The translations under genes and the position numbers were made by a program. Positions 27,789 to 40,001 of a stretch of 64,000 nt of DNA are shown here, piece by piece. The number at the start of each line of letters is the position of its first letter. The stretch's first letter is position 1. The stretch comes from Staphylococcus nepalensis (GTDB lineage: Bacteria; Bacillota; Bacilli; Staphylococcales; Staphylococcaceae): NCBI RefSeq assembly GCF_014635045.1, contig NZ_BMCF01000010.1, positions 26,678-90,677 on the forward strand, in the 5' to 3' direction. The notes under the pieces were generated by a model. It was given only the letters and a program-made list of their open reading frames with translations, did not search any database and was not told where the DNA came from.

Positions 27789-29084
27789 TTACCCCTCCAT
27801 TAATAATAATTCTGGATTATTTAATAAACGTTTGATATGGTTCATAGCATTTTGTCCAGTCGCACCATCAATTTGTCTATGGTCAAAGCTTAATGATAAT
27901 GATAATACTGGAGCAGCTATAATTTCTCCGTCTTTAACAATAGGTTTTTGGGCAATACGACCAATACCTAAGATAGCAACTTCTGGGTGATTTATAACAG
28001 GAGTGAACCATTGACCACCAGCTGAACCAATATTACTAATTGTACAAGTCGCATCTTTCATTTCATCTGAAGTCAATTTACCATCACGTGCTTTCACAGC
28101 TAATTCATTAATTTCATCTGAAATTTGGAACATAGATTTACGGTCAGCATGTTTAACAACAGGTACTAATAAGCCTCTGTCAGTATCAGCTGCAATACCG
28201 ATATTCCAATAATGTTTTTGTACAATTTCGCCAGCTTCTTCATTGAATTCTGTGTTAAGTGCTGGGTATTTTTTAAGTGCAGAAACAAGTGCTTTCACTA
28301 CATATGGTAAGAAAGTTAATTTAGTACCTTGCTCAGCCGCAACTTCTTTGAATTTTTTACGGTGATCCCATAATTCTTGAACATCGATTTCATCCATTAA
28401 AGTCACGTGAGGCGCAGTGTGTTTAGAATTAACCATTGCTTTAGCAATTGCTTTACGCATTGCAGGAATTTTTTCAGTTGTTTCTGGGAATTCTCCTTCA
28501 GTAGCAACTGGTGCTGATTGTGCAGAACTAGCTGTAGTTTCTTCAGTAGCTTCTGATGTACTTTCAGCTGAAGCTGTACTTGTCTCTCCATTTAAGTACG
28601 CATCAATGTCTTCTTTAGTTGTGCGACCATTTTTACCAGAAGCTACAACTGCTTTAATATTAATACCATTTTCACGTGCATATTTACGTACTGAAGGCAT
28701 TGCTTTAACGCGTTTATTTTCATCTACATCTTCATCATTTGATGATTGAGCAGGTGCTTCAGTTTTTTCTTCTTTTTCAGATTCTGATTCTGCTTCGCTT
28801 GCAGATTCATCACTGTCGCTACCTTTAAATTCCATATCTTCTGCATCAGGCGCGTCGATTTTAACGATTGTGTCACCCACAACTGCTACAGTACCTTCAT
28901 CTACTAGTACTTCTTCAATTGTTCCTGAAACAGGTGATGGGATTTCTACTACTGATTTGTCATTTTGTACTTCAGCTAAAACATCATCTTCTTCGATGTT
29001 ATCTCCAGCTTTAACAAACCATTTTACAATTTCACCTTCGTGGATACCTTCACCAATATCGGGTAGTTTAAATTCAAATGCCAC
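27789..29084 (-). CDS. pdhC: Dihydrolipoyllysine-residue acetyltransferase (E2)
   Basis: This 431-residue core protein of the pyruvate dehydrogenase complex has one lipoyl domain (residues 1-80; lipoylated Lys in [13 protein letters not shown]), an acidic Ser/Glu-rich linker, a peripheral-subunit-binding domain (about 125-160; [14 protein letters not shown]), a Thr/Ser/Ala-rich linker, and the catalytic acetyltransferase domain ending with [12 protein letters not shown] (the HR--DG catalytic motif). Its linker sequences are low-complexity, as usual. It is separated from pdhB by 150 bases holding a hairpin. Confidence 0.97.
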   Translation of the reverse strand: MAFEFKLPDIGEGIHEGEIVKWFVKAGDNIEEDDVLAEVQNDKSVVEIPSPVSGTIEEVLVDEGTVAVVGDTIVKIDAPDAEDMEFKGSDSDESASEAESESEKEEKTEAPAQSSNDEDVDENKRVKAMPSVRKYARENGINIKAVVASGKNGRTTKEDIDAYLNGETSTASAESTSEATEETTASSAQSAPVATEGEFPETTEKIPAMRKAIAKAMVNSKHTAPHVTLMDEIDVQELWDHRKKFKEVAAEQGTKLTFLPYVVKALVSALKKYPALNTEFNEEAGEIVQKHYWNIGIAADTDRGLLVPVVKHADRKSMFQISDEINELAVKARDGKLTSDEMKDATCTISNIGSAGGQWFTPVINHPEVAILGIGRIAQKPIVKDGEIIAAPVLSLSLSFDHRQIDGATGQNAMNHIKRLLNNPELLLMEG

Positions 29085-29186
29085 GTTATTATCCTCCTAA
29101 AAAGTTCATATTTAGTCACAAATGATAAAATGAGAGTTGAATTTATTATTCACTATCTCATGCTTTCTTTTAATAAAAACAAATGA

Positions 29187-29220
29187 AGTTGGGATAACAT
29201 TGTGACAGATATCCCAAACT
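29187..29220 (-). terminator. Intercistronic hairpin between pdhB and pdhC
   Basis: AGTTGGGATA (29187-29196) pairs with TATCCCAAACT (29210-29220) with one bulged base. It lies just after pdhB in the direction of transcription. A partial attenuator or processing site could adjust the E1:E2 ratio, because pdhC and pdhD lie beyond it. Function is inferred. Confidence 0.5.
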
Positions 29221-29234
29221 TTTTTATTTATAAA

Positions 29235-30212
29235 TTAGAATTCTAATGTTGCTTTTGCTTTTTCAATGATATCATTTTTGTTTGGTAACCAAACGTTTTC
29301 AGCTTGAGTAAACGGATAAACCGTATCAGCAGCTGCTACACGCGCAATTGGTGCCTCTAATGAAAGAATAGCACGTTCAGCTAATTCTGAAGCAACTGTT
29401 GCACCAACACCAGCTTGACGTTGCGCTTCTTGAACAACAACTGCGCGACCAGTTTTCTCAACTGAAGCAACAAGCGTTTCTATATCAATAGGTTGCACCG
29501 TACGTAAATCGATAACTTCTACTGAATAGCCTTCTTTTTCTAATTCTTCTGCAGCTTTTAATGATTCTTGTACCATTGCACCATAAGCGATTAAAGTAAG
29601 ATCATTACCTTCTTGTTTAACGTTAGCTTTGCCGATTTCAACTGTATATTCTTCCTCTGGGACTTCTTCACGGAATGAACGATATAATTTCATATGTTCT
29701 AAATATACAACTGGATCGTTACTTCTAATTGCAGAAATTAATAAACCTTTAGCGTCATAAGGGTTAGATGGAATAACTACATTTAAACCTGGTGATTGAG
29801 CTAAAATACCTTCTAAATTATCTGCGTGTAATTCTGGTGTATGCACGCCGCCACCAAATGGCGCACGAATTGTTACTGGTGCTTGTTTTGAGTTACCAGA
29901 ACGGAAACGTGTACGTGCGATTTGACCTGCAACAGAGTCAAATGCTTCAAATACGAATCCTAAGAATTGGATTTCCATAACTGGACGATAGCCTTGTGTA
30001 GTTAAACCTAAAGCTAAACCACCGATTCCAGATTCTGCTAACGGTGTATCAAACACACGGTCTTCACCGAATTCTTTTTGTAATCCTTCAGTTACACGGA
30101 ATACACCACCGTTAACGCCGACGTCTTCACCGAAAAGTAAGACATTTTCATCATTTTGTAATTCGGTTTTAAGCGCGTTATTAATCGCTTGAACCATTGT
30201 CATTTGTGCCAT
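29235..30212 (-). CDS. pdhB: Pyruvate dehydrogenase E1 component, beta subunit
   Basis: This 325-residue transketolase-type subunit pairs with PdhA to form the ThDP-dependent E1 that decarboxylates pyruvate. Visible features: [20 protein letters not shown] near the N terminus, the E1-beta motif [42 protein letters not shown], and the C-terminal transketolase domain with [14 protein letters not shown] at 30212 follows an AAGGAG-containing leader; its start is four bases beyond the pdhA stop. Confidence 0.97.
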   Translation of the reverse strand: MAQMTMVQAINNALKTELQNDENVLLFGEDVGVNGGVFRVTEGLQKEFGEDRVFDTPLAESGIGGLALGLTTQGYRPVMEIQFLGFVFEAFDSVAGQIARTRFRSGNSKQAPVTIRAPFGGGVHTPELHADNLEGILAQSPGLNVVIPSNPYDAKGLLISAIRSNDPVVYLEHMKLYRSFREEVPEEEYTVEIGKANVKQEGNDLTLIAYGAMVQESLKAAEELEKEGYSVEVIDLRTVQPIDIETLVASVEKTGRAVVVQEAQRQAGVGATVASELAERAILSLEAPIARVAAADTVYPFTQAENVWLPNKNDIIEKAKATLEF

Positions 30213-30215
30213 CGG

Positions 30216-31328
<1,113 letters not shown>

Positions 31329-31379
31329 TCAATTCACCATACCTTTCCCGTATAATAGAAATTCATTTTATCCTTTCAT

Positions 31380-31408
31380 ATTGTACCACAAAACTATTCC
31401 GCTGTTAA
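31380..31408 (-). promoter_or_regulatory. Sigma-A promoter of pdhABCD
   Basis: On the minus strand, TTAACA (31403-31408) and TACAAT (31380-31385) are separated by exactly 17 bases. The start codon follows about 50 bases downstream with an AAAGG-type ribosome site. Confidence 0.75.
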
Positions 31409-31426
31409 ACAAATAAGAAAAGTTCT

Positions 31427-31488
31427 GTAGTACTATAAACCGGTACAGTTTTTAATCTGTACTACTAATTTTCGTCATGCTGTACTAC
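31427..31488 (-). promoter_or_regulatory. Cluster of CTGTAC/GTAGTAC repeats above the pdhA promoter
   Basis: CTGTACTAC occurs exactly at 31457-31465 and 31480-31488 (23-bp period). GTAGTAC (31427-31433) and GGTACAG (31442-31448) are the same motif inverted. GTACAG/CTGTAC (31443-31448, 31457-31462) can also form a small hairpin. The cluster ends 18 bases above the -35, the usual place for an activator. No known regulator is assigned. Confidence 0.6.
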
Positions 31489-31594
31489 CTGTATTTTTGA
31501 AATATGGGTTGTAATATCCCTTAAAAATGTAAGCGCCCTCATTTATTATGCTATAGTTAAATAAGCAAAATTTCAAATTTATAGCACTATAGAT

Positions 31595-32221
31595 TTAATT
31601 TAAATTATCTACGTCCTGTTTTTCTTTATTTACTTTTTCCATTGCGTCTTTGTATTTATTAAATGATTTATCCATATCTTTATATGATTTGGATACTGCT
31701 TCCGTTTTTTGATTCATTTCTTCTTGATTTGCTTGGTCTCCAGCCCCATATTCAAATAAATCTTTTTCTTTGCTCATAATGTTTTTATATGACTTAGCAT
31801 AATCGTCGTGTGCTTTATATTTATCCTTTAATGCATCATTTAATTCTTTCACTTCTTTTTTCTTATCTTTATCACTGATATTATCTAAATGCTTTTGTGC
31901 CTTTTTAAATTCTTTTTCTGAATTATCTAAAGCTTGTTCTTCTTTTTCAAATGCTTCTTGTCTATCTTTAACGTTACCTACAATTTTTTGAGAAGTTTCT
32001 TTCGCCTCTTGTTGATCTTTTCCATTTATTTCTTCAACTAATTTTTGTTTTTCTTGTTCAAGATCGTTAAGTTTTTTTCCTACAGAAGAAACTGGTTTTT
32101 CTTTATCAAAAGCTTGTTGTATTTTTTCGTTGTAATCTTTTATTTCGTCTTTATCAGTTGTACATCCAGCTACAAGTACTGTTGAAGCAAGTAATGCACC
32201 TATACCGAGTTTTAATTTCAT
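31595..32221 (-). CDS. ykyA: YkyA family cell-surface lipoprotein
   Basis: This 208-residue protein has a lipoprotein signal: MKLKLGIGALLASTVLVAGC, lipobox VAGC with Cys20. The mature part is almost entirely charged helix (many KE, EK and DK pairs), expected to be coiled coil. It fits the YkyA family, annotated as a putative cell-wall binding lipoprotein, which sits upstream of pdhA in both Bacillus and Staphylococcus. Function is not known. ATG at 32221 with an AGGAGGATT site. The terminal KEKQDVDNLN tail shows it is full length. Confidence 0.88.
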   Translation of the reverse strand: MKLKLGIGALLASTVLVAGCTTDKDEIKDYNEKIQQAFDKEKPVSSVGKKLNDLEQEKQKLVEEINGKDQQEAKETSQKIVGNVKDRQEAFEKEEQALDNSEKEFKKAQKHLDNISDKDKKKEVKELNDALKDKYKAHDDYAKSYKNIMSKEKDLFEYGAGDQANQEEMNQKTEAVSKSYKDMDKSFNKYKDAMEKVNKEKQDVDNLN

Positions 32222-32344
32222 TTTTGAGTAATCCTCCTTTTCCGTGTGTTATATTATATAATAAATTTTAATAAATCAAATTTATCACTGTATTTCAACT
32301 AGTAATCTTTGGTATATTTTATATTAAGGAAGGTGTATGAACAA

Positions 32345-32896
32345 ATGTTAACAATGAAAGATATTATTCGCGATGGTCACCCTACACTTCGTGAAAAAGC
32401 TAAAGAAGTCGAAGTTCCTTTATCAAATGAAGATAAAGAAACCTTAAAATCTATGAGAGAATTTCTAATCAATAGTCAAGATGAAGAAACAGCTAATAAA
32501 TATGGTTTACGTTCTGGCGTCGGGTTAGCAGCACCACAAATTAATGTATCTAAAAAAATGATTGCTGTGTATTTACCTGATGACGGAGAAGGTAAAAGTT
32601 ATGACTTAATGTTAGTAAACCCTAAAATCATGAGCCACAGTATTCAAGAAGCATACTTACCAACTGGAGAAGGTTGCTTAAGTGTAGATGAAAACATCCC
32701 CGGGCTCGTTCATCGTAAATTTAGAATCACAGTTAAAGCTAAAGATATAGACGGCAATGATATCAAATTACGTTTAAAAGGCTATCCAGCTGTTGTCGTA
32801 CAACACGAAATTGACCATATTAATGGTATCATGTTTTATGATCATATTGACCCCAATCATCCGCTGCAACCACATGAAGATGCAGTAGAAGTATAA
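32345..32896 (+). CDS. def: Peptide deformylase
   Basis: This 183-residue metalloenzyme removes the N-formyl group from nascent proteins. All three active-site motifs are present: GVGLAAPQ (58-65), EGCLSV with metal ligand Cys111, and QHEIDH with His154 and His158 as ligands and Glu155 as catalyst. Length and the long insertion before EGCLSV place it in the Gram-positive type 2 class. The start at 32345 is chosen because AAGGAAGGTG precedes it and the homologous N terminus [16 protein letters not shown] follows. A strong terminator follows. Confidence 0.96.
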   Translation: MLTMKDIIRDGHPTLREKAKEVEVPLSNEDKETLKSMREFLINSQDEETANKYGLRSGVGLAAPQINVSKKMIAVYLPDDGEGKSYDLMLVNPKIMSHSIQEAYLPTGEGCLSVDENIPGLVHRKFRITVKAKDIDGNDIKLRLKGYPAVVVQHEIDHINGIMFYDHIDPNHPLQPHEDAVEV

Positions 32897-32901
32897 AAAA
32901 G

Positions 32902-32943
32902 AACTGTTAGTAAATGTGTTAATCCACATGCTTACTAACAGTT
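32902..32943. terminator. Terminator between def and the convergent small gene
   Basis: AACTGTTAGTAA (32902-32913) pairs with its complement (32932-32943); an inner ATGTG/CACAT adds to it. AAAAAA lies before and TTTTTT after, so it can serve both strands. Confidence 0.88.
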
Positions 32944-32946
32944 TTT

Positions 32947-33219
32947 TTACATAAAGTCGTCTCTTCTCTCATGAAATGAAATATTTAATGCTGTTAATTC
33001 TTTTTTCAATGTATTCAGTTCTTGAATATCAATGAATTCAGGGTCATGGTTATGTTTTAGATAATTTTGGTCTTCATTTACTGTATCGATAATTTCATTA
33101 TAATTAAAAAACATAATAACTTGTTCTGCACGCACTTCAAATGTAATATCTTGAAATACTTTGTCAGTTCGTTGTTTCTCATTCTTGATATCTTCTAAAA
33201 TACGTTTTACTTTGTCCAT
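32947..33219 (-). CDS. Small conserved staphylococcal protein of unknown function
   Basis: This 90-residue, charged, soluble protein (MDKVKRILEDIKNEKQRTDK at the start, NISFHERRDDFM at the end) has no membrane segment or recognised motif. It lies between def and rpoY-rnjA, a position that also carries a small hypothetical gene in S. aureus. I chose the ATG at 33219, seven bases after AAGGTGA; a GTG five codons earlier lacks its own ribosome site. I do not recognise a family. Confidence 0.7.
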   Translation of the reverse strand: MDKVKRILEDIKNEKQRTDKVFQDITFEVRAEQVIMFFNYNEIIDTVNEDQNYLKHNHDPEFIDIQELNTLKKELTALNISFHERRDDFM

Positions 33220-33706
33220 AGCAATCACCTTCACCTAATATCTATGTTTCTTTCTATATTAAACACTTTGCAATTATGTATCACCCTTTCATCATAATTA
33301 ATTTTCACCATTGACTCAAGCTTTATGATAGATAGCTTTTAAATTTAAATACATCTAATTAAAACGACTTTCTTGGACTTTGTATTAACTTAATTACTTT
33401 ATGTAATATAATAAGTACCCTTAAAATAAAACTGCTTTATTTATTCGACTACATCATGTAAAATGAGAAATAACTGAAAACATACAAAATAGTGAAATTT
33501 GTATTTTTCTAATCGAACGAATTTAAAATGACCCTAGAAACATACTGGGCGTATGCTCGTATGTTCTCTTTATATATATGAACGTAGTTTCAATTCACTG
33601 TTTTGAGTGACTTTATTTTTATTTAATATTAAGAAACTCACAAAAAGTATACAATCCAGGGTTTATATAAATAATTTAAACAAAAACTTAGGAGGAAATA
33701 GATATA
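33220..33706. other. Upstream region of rpoY-rnjA
   Basis: 487 bases without a gene. A TACAAT box at 33650-33655, 50 bases before rpoY, is a possible -10, but its -35 (TATTAA) is weak. No terminator-like hairpin is obvious. Confidence 0.4.
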
Positions 33707-35791
<2,085 letters not shown>

Positions 35792-35793
<2 letters not shown>

Positions 35794-35840
35794 AATAAAA
35801 GCACACGGTTAAGTATAACTTAACCGTGTGCTTTTATTTT
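35792..35840. terminator. 23-bp perfect hairpin after rnjA
   Basis: Bases 35792-35814 are the exact complement of 35818-35840, with a three-base loop. The arms begin AAAATAAAAGCACACGG. Strong in both directions; it starts inside the rnjA stop codon. Confidence 0.92.
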
Positions 35841-35864
35841 GTTTACTATAATGTTATGAAAATA

Positions 35865-35890
35865 GGCTGAGACGTATTTAAGTCTCAACC
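35865..35890 (-). terminator. Terminator of ktrC
   Basis: GGCTGAGAC (35865-35873) pairs with GTCTCAACC (35882-35890), one G-U. It lies 23 bases past the ktrC stop on the minus strand and is followed there by TATTTTC. Confidence 0.6.
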
Positions 35891-35913
35891 TTTAATATAC
35901 TTAGGTGCATTTA

Positions 35914-36573
35914 TTATCTAACGACCTTCTTCTCAAAACGATTTAAATCATTATCATGGCCAATCATAATTAAAATATCGCCAATTTCAATATTGATATG
36001 GGGATCTGGTGAAACAATAATTTCTCTTCCTCTTTTCACAGCTATGATACTTATCCCATATTGCGCTCGAATATCTAATTCAATAATCGTTTGACCTGCC
36101 ATTTTTTCACTGACTTTAATTTCAACAATAGAATGTTCATCTGCTAACTCTAAATAATCTAAAACGCTCGCACTTGCTACATTATGCGCAATTCTTCTTC
36201 CCATATCTCTTTCTGGATGAACGACTGTATCTGCACCTATTTTATTTAAAATTTTAGCATGATAATCATTTTGAGCTTTAGCAGTTACTTTTTTAACACC
36301 TAATTCTTTTAAAATTAAAGTGGTTAACGTGCTTGACTGGATATTTTCACCAATAGCTACAATAACATGATCAAAATTTCTAATACCTAAACTTTTCATT
36401 ACTGCTTCATCTGTTGTGTCAGCAATTACAGCGTGTGTAGCAATATCACTATATTCATTCACGCGTGCTTCATTCATATCAATTGCCATAACATCCATAT
36501 CTAAAGCATTCAATTCTCTGACAATACTGCCGCCAAAACGGCCTAAACCTATAACCACATATTCTTTGTCCAT
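35914..36573 (-). CDS. ktrC: Ktr potassium uptake system regulatory subunit KtrC
   Basis: This 219-residue cytoplasmic RCK protein gates the KtrB/D K+ channel. The N-terminal RCK_N domain has VVIGLGRFGGSIVREL (nucleotide-binding G-G--G) and ADTTDEAVMKSLGI. The C-terminal RCK_C domain (about 135-217) corresponds to the part that binds c-di-AMP in S. aureus KtrA/KtrC. Its location next to cydB matches S. aureus ktrC. The ATG at 36573 has GGAGG six bases upstream. Nearby channel subunits are not in the window. Confidence 0.9.
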   Translation of the reverse strand: MDKEYVVIGLGRFGGSIVRELNALDMDVMAIDMNEARVNEYSDIATHAVIADTTDEAVMKSLGIRNFDHVIVAIGENIQSSTLTTLILKELGVKKVTAKAQNDYHAKILNKIGADTVVHPERDMGRRIAHNVASASVLDYLELADEHSIVEIKVSEKMAGQTIIELDIRAQYGISIIAVKRGREIIVSPDPHINIEIGDILIMIGHDNDLNRFEKKVVR

Positions 36574-36660
36574 ATGCGTCCTCCAAACAGTAAGATAATT
36601 GAAATGTATCAAATCTAAATAATTTAAACAATTATCATTACAGCACTTTAATATATGAGT

Positions 36661-37677
36661 TTATTTTTTACCTTTGACATATTCTTTATCAAAAACAAAC
36701 AATCTCAATAATAATATTAGCGATGGAATAAGTAAAAGTAAACCTAAAATAAATGCAATAATCAAAGCAATTGCCATACTACTATTAACCACGTGTTCAT
36801 CTATACGTATATAAGGATATAAGATATATGGTAATTTACTTACACCATATCCAAAGAACGCAAAGCCCATTTGTAAAATAACTAATATAAATGCGATACC
36901 GTGCCATTTTTTCATTAAAGTAAGCAACATGGCACCTGCAAAACAAATGAAGCTAAGTGCAAACATCCACCAATAATCAAATACTGCCGTATAGAAATGG
37001 GTCTCGTTTTGTATTCTTAATGATAGAAAGACAAATAATGAAATGGCTATCATAGGAGGCCCCCAGAATAAGAACCAATATCTCAACAAACTATATGCTG
37101 GTTTATCATTTGCTTTCGAAGCGTAGTATGTTAAAAATCCAGACGAAATATAGAGCACTGATATAATTGCTAAAAATACTACTGACCATGAATATGGACT
37201 TAAGAGTAACTCAAACCAATTTAAATCCAAATTGTTGTTTGATCCAGTGATATATCCCCCTTCTGAAATTGTTAACGTAGTAGCTAAAGCAGCCGGTATA
37301 AATAACCCAGCTAGACCATACATTGCTAACCAAGGTAATTTTGTATCTGGCCCATAATTTTCAAAAGCATAGAATCCACCTCTAATTGACAATAATACAA
37401 GTGCAATTGAAGCAGGTACTAACAATACTGTACCGAAATATTTAGCTGAGTCTGGAAAAAATCCAACCATACCTACGAAAAAGAAAACAAAGAAAACGTT
37501 AGTTACTTCCCAAACAGGGTTAAGGTAACGTGCAATTAAATGATTAATTTTTTTATCTTGCTTTGTTATTTTCGCATGTAATGTAAAGAAACCAGCACCA
37601 AAATCAATTGAGGCAACAATAATATAACAAAATAAGAATATCCATAAAACTGCGATTCCTATATATGCGAATACCAT
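36661..37677 (-). CDS. cydB: Cytochrome bd quinol oxidase subunit II
   Basis: This 338-residue membrane protein has about eight helices. The N terminus YIGIAVLWIFLFCYIIVASIDFG and the ARYLNPVWEVTNVF motif are typical of CydB. With CydA it forms the bd-type oxidase used at low oxygen. Its ATG overlaps the cydA stop by one base (TAATG), giving coupled translation. The operon has a Rex box in front of cydA. Confidence 0.95.
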   Translation of the reverse strand: MVFAYIGIAVLWIFLFCYIIVASIDFGAGFFTLHAKITKQDKKINHLIARYLNPVWEVTNVFFVFFFVGMVGFFPDSAKYFGTVLLVPASIALVLLSIRGGFYAFENYGPDTKLPWLAMYGLAGLFIPAALATTLTISEGGYITGSNNNLDLNWFELLLSPYSWSVVFLAIISVLYISSGFLTYYASKANDKPAYSLLRYWFLFWGPPMIAISLFVFLSLRIQNETHFYTAVFDYWWMFALSFICFAGAMLLTLMKKWHGIAFILVILQMGFAFFGYGVSKLPYILYPYIRIDEHVVNSSMAIALIIAFILGLLLLIPSLILLLRLFVFDKEYVKGKK

Positions 37678-39029
37678 TATGCATCACCTCTTTCTGATGA
37701 ATGTTCTTCAAACTCTTTATAGGCTGGTTTATTCTTAAACATTCTTAATAATACATACGAAGAAGTTACAATCAATATGAGATATAATATACCAAATAAT
37801 ACTGTCACGAGTGTTATGCCGCCTGCTTGTGTTGCAGCGTCAGCTACTTTTAGATAACCACGCACAATCCATGGTTGACGTCCTTGTTCTGTCAGGAACC
37901 AGCCAAACTCTATAGCAAGCATAGCTGCTGGCCCAGTTAGTAAGGCACCATATAACATTGGTTTGGAATAAGTGAATCTCCGTAATTTTTTAAAGCATAG
38001 CGTTAATATAAATGCTGCTGAAATAATTAAACAGAAGACACCCATAGAAACCATTAAATCAAAGTAGTAGTGTACGATCATTGGCGGATGTAATTCTTCT
38101 GGAAAATCATTTAATCCTTTAACTTCAGTATTTACGTTATTATCTGCTAAGAAACTGAGTATACTTGGTAACTTAATTGCACCGGAAACTTCTTGAGTTT
38201 CTTCGTCTAAAGTTCCAAAAAGCACTAAATTAGCATTTGATTCTGTATCAAAATGCCATTCATATGCAGCTAACTTCTCTGGTTGTTCTTGATGTAAAAA
38301 CTTAGCTGATAAATCACCGGCTAGCATAGAACCTAAAGTAAAGACGATTCCAAGAATCATTGTTAGTTTTAATGCTTTTTTATGATATTCGGCGTCTTTT
38401 TTAAATTTATTTTTCATTAACTTAAATGCAGCAATCGCAGCTAATACAAATGCCATTGTCATAAATGCGGTAGCTACAACGTGAAATGATCTTACAAAAA
38501 ATGAATCATTAAACATTGCTACCCAAGGTTCAACATTAATCATTTTTCCCTTACTCATTTCAAAACCAGCTGGCGTATTCATAAATGAATTGACTGCAGT
38601 AATAAAGAATGCCGAGAAAGAACCTCCAATAATAACTGGTATGCTAATTAAAAAATGTGTCCATTTACTTTTAAATCTATCCCAAGTATATAAATAAATA
38701 CTTAAGAAAATTGCTTCAAAGAAGAATGCAAATGTTTCCATAAATAATGGCAACGCGATTACATGACCACCCATTTGCATAAATGTTGGCCATAATAGGG
38801 ATAACTGTAATCCTATGATTGTACCAGTCACAACCCCTACAGCAACTGTAATCGTATAACCTTTAGACCATCTTTTAGCTAATGTTATATAGTGAGGATC
38901 ATTCTTCTTAATCCCCAAAAATTCAGCAATAGCAAACATTAATGGCACGCCTACACCAATTGTTGCAAATATGATATGAACTGCAAGTGTCATTGCAGTT
39001 AGAAAACGCGCTAATTCAACTGAATCCAT
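37677..39029 (-). CDS. cydA: Cytochrome bd quinol oxidase subunit I
   Basis: This 450-residue heme-bearing subunit has about nine helices. Heme-ligand and family motifs: His in LTAMTLAVHIIFATIGVGVP (heme b595 His near residue 18), a central heme-b558 region in FFVRSFHVVATAFMTMAF, the short Q-loop region with GDLSAKFLHQEQPEKLAA, and the GRQPW motif near residue 390. Its short Q loop fits the Gram-positive class. The ATG at 39029 has an AAAAAAGGTGATATT site; an upstream in-frame start at 39059 would run through the Rex box and is rejected. Confidence 0.95.
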   Translation of the reverse strand: MDSVELARFLTAMTLAVHIIFATIGVGVPLMFAIAEFLGIKKNDPHYITLAKRWSKGYTITVAVGVVTGTIIGLQLSLLWPTFMQMGGHVIALPLFMETFAFFFEAIFLSIYLYTWDRFKSKWTHFLISIPVIIGGSFSAFFITAVNSFMNTPAGFEMSKGKMINVEPWVAMFNDSFFVRSFHVVATAFMTMAFVLAAIAAFKLMKNKFKKDAEYHKKALKLTMILGIVFTLGSMLAGDLSAKFLHQEQPEKLAAYEWHFDTESNANLVLFGTLDEETQEVSGAIKLPSILSFLADNNVNTEVKGLNDFPEELHPPMIVHYYFDLMVSMGVFCLIISAAFILTLCFKKLRRFTYSKPMLYGALLTGPAAMLAIEFGWFLTEQGRQPWIVRGYLKVADAATQAGGITLVTVLFGILYLILIVTSSYVLLRMFKNKPAYKEFEEHSSERGDA

Positions 39030-39050
39030 AATATCACCTTTTTTAATTAT

Positions 39051-39068
39051 TTGTGACAAAAATCACAA
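39051..39068 (-). promoter_or_regulatory. Rex operator upstream of cydAB
   Basis: TTGTGA-CAAAAA-TCACAA is a perfect inverted repeat with six-base spacer, the Rex consensus of Gram-positive bacteria. It ends 22 bases before the cydA ATG, over the likely promoter or leader. Rex would repress cydAB when NADH is low relative to NAD+, as shown in S. aureus. Confidence 0.85.
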
Positions 39069-39228
39069 CGTCTATTCATTATAACTAGAATATCTATGAT
39101 TTAAAATTAGTTAAACTCAAATTTAAGTGACAAATTAATGACCAATTGCATGTAATTTTAATAACTTGAATTATTATTAAAAGTAATTTATATTAAAGTA
39201 ACTTAATTATCGAAAGGATTGATGATCA

Positions 39229-39462
39229 ATGAACGATGTTATTATTTACACACAGAATGATTGCCCACCTTGTACTTTTATCAAAAACTATTTATCAGAT
39301 AAAGGCATTACTTACACAGAGAAAAATATTGCTCATTCACAATTTCGAAATGAAATGATAGATTACGATGCATTTGCAACACCATTTATTTTATTAAATA
39401 ATGAACCAATGTATCAAATTGATATGGATAAAATTAACCACTCATTAAATATAGAGCTATAA
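39229..39462 (+). CDS. Glutaredoxin-family thiol-disulfide protein
   Basis: This 77-residue thioredoxin-fold protein has the active site CPPC in YTQNDCPPCTFIKNYL (residues 13-16) and the cis-Pro loop ATPFILL near residue 51. It is of the short NrdH/glutaredoxin type. It lies divergent from cydAB across the Rex box, and both genes could be redox-controlled. Its electron donor is not evident. ATG with an AAAGGATTGATGATCA leader. Confidence 0.88.
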   Translation: MNDVIIYTQNDCPPCTFIKNYLSDKGITYTEKNIAHSQFRNEMIDYDAFATPFILLNNEPMYQIDMDKINHSLNIEL

Positions 39463-39861
39463 TATCAGGATTTTAACTGATTGAAAGCAAAACAAAGCCA
39501 AGTGCCCCATTGACGTTACACACTATATCAATATGTGATTAATCGAACCAGGAACCAGCAAAAGCAAATCTTATTGCTAACCAATGACATTATTTTAGTT
39601 TAATGTATATATTCAATCTAACACTAAAACAAATAAATAAACATTTTTTTACTCAAAAGATGTTTATTTACTATGAATTAAAAAAGTTTAAGACACCCAT
39701 ACTGTTTTGACTTCTACTAGCATATCAGCAATAACTAACTCTCATGAGAACATGAACTCCCTTTTTAAGCATAGTTTCTTAACTCATTGATTTAATAGTA
39801 CTTACGCATGGGCTTTAGTCATGTAAGCCATTCAATCCTCTTTGACAAAAAGCCTAAAAAA
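39463..39861. other. Intergenic region after the glutaredoxin gene
   Basis: No gene was seen. An 11-bp hairpin (TAAATAAACAT 39634-39644 with its complement 39660-39670) may end the glutaredoxin transcript, though it lacks a clean T-run. Confidence 0.5.
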
Positions 39862-39881
39862 AGAGACCCATTTGGGTCTCT
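39862..39881 (-). terminator. Hairpin downstream of ptsI
   Basis: AGAGACCCATTTGGGTCTCT is a 9-bp stem with two-base loop. Seven A's precede it on the plus strand (AAAAAAAG), so minus-strand transcripts gain a U-run. About 120 bases past ptsI. Confidence 0.75.
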
Positions 39882-40001
39882 CATAGCCTTTAAAAATGAC
39901 TTCTTAATTGCTATTTATCTATTTATGAAGACAAACCATTTTAGCCAGAGCGAGATTACGAAAACATTTTAAGAAACGTAGTTTCTCTCCCGCTTTTTTT
40001 A

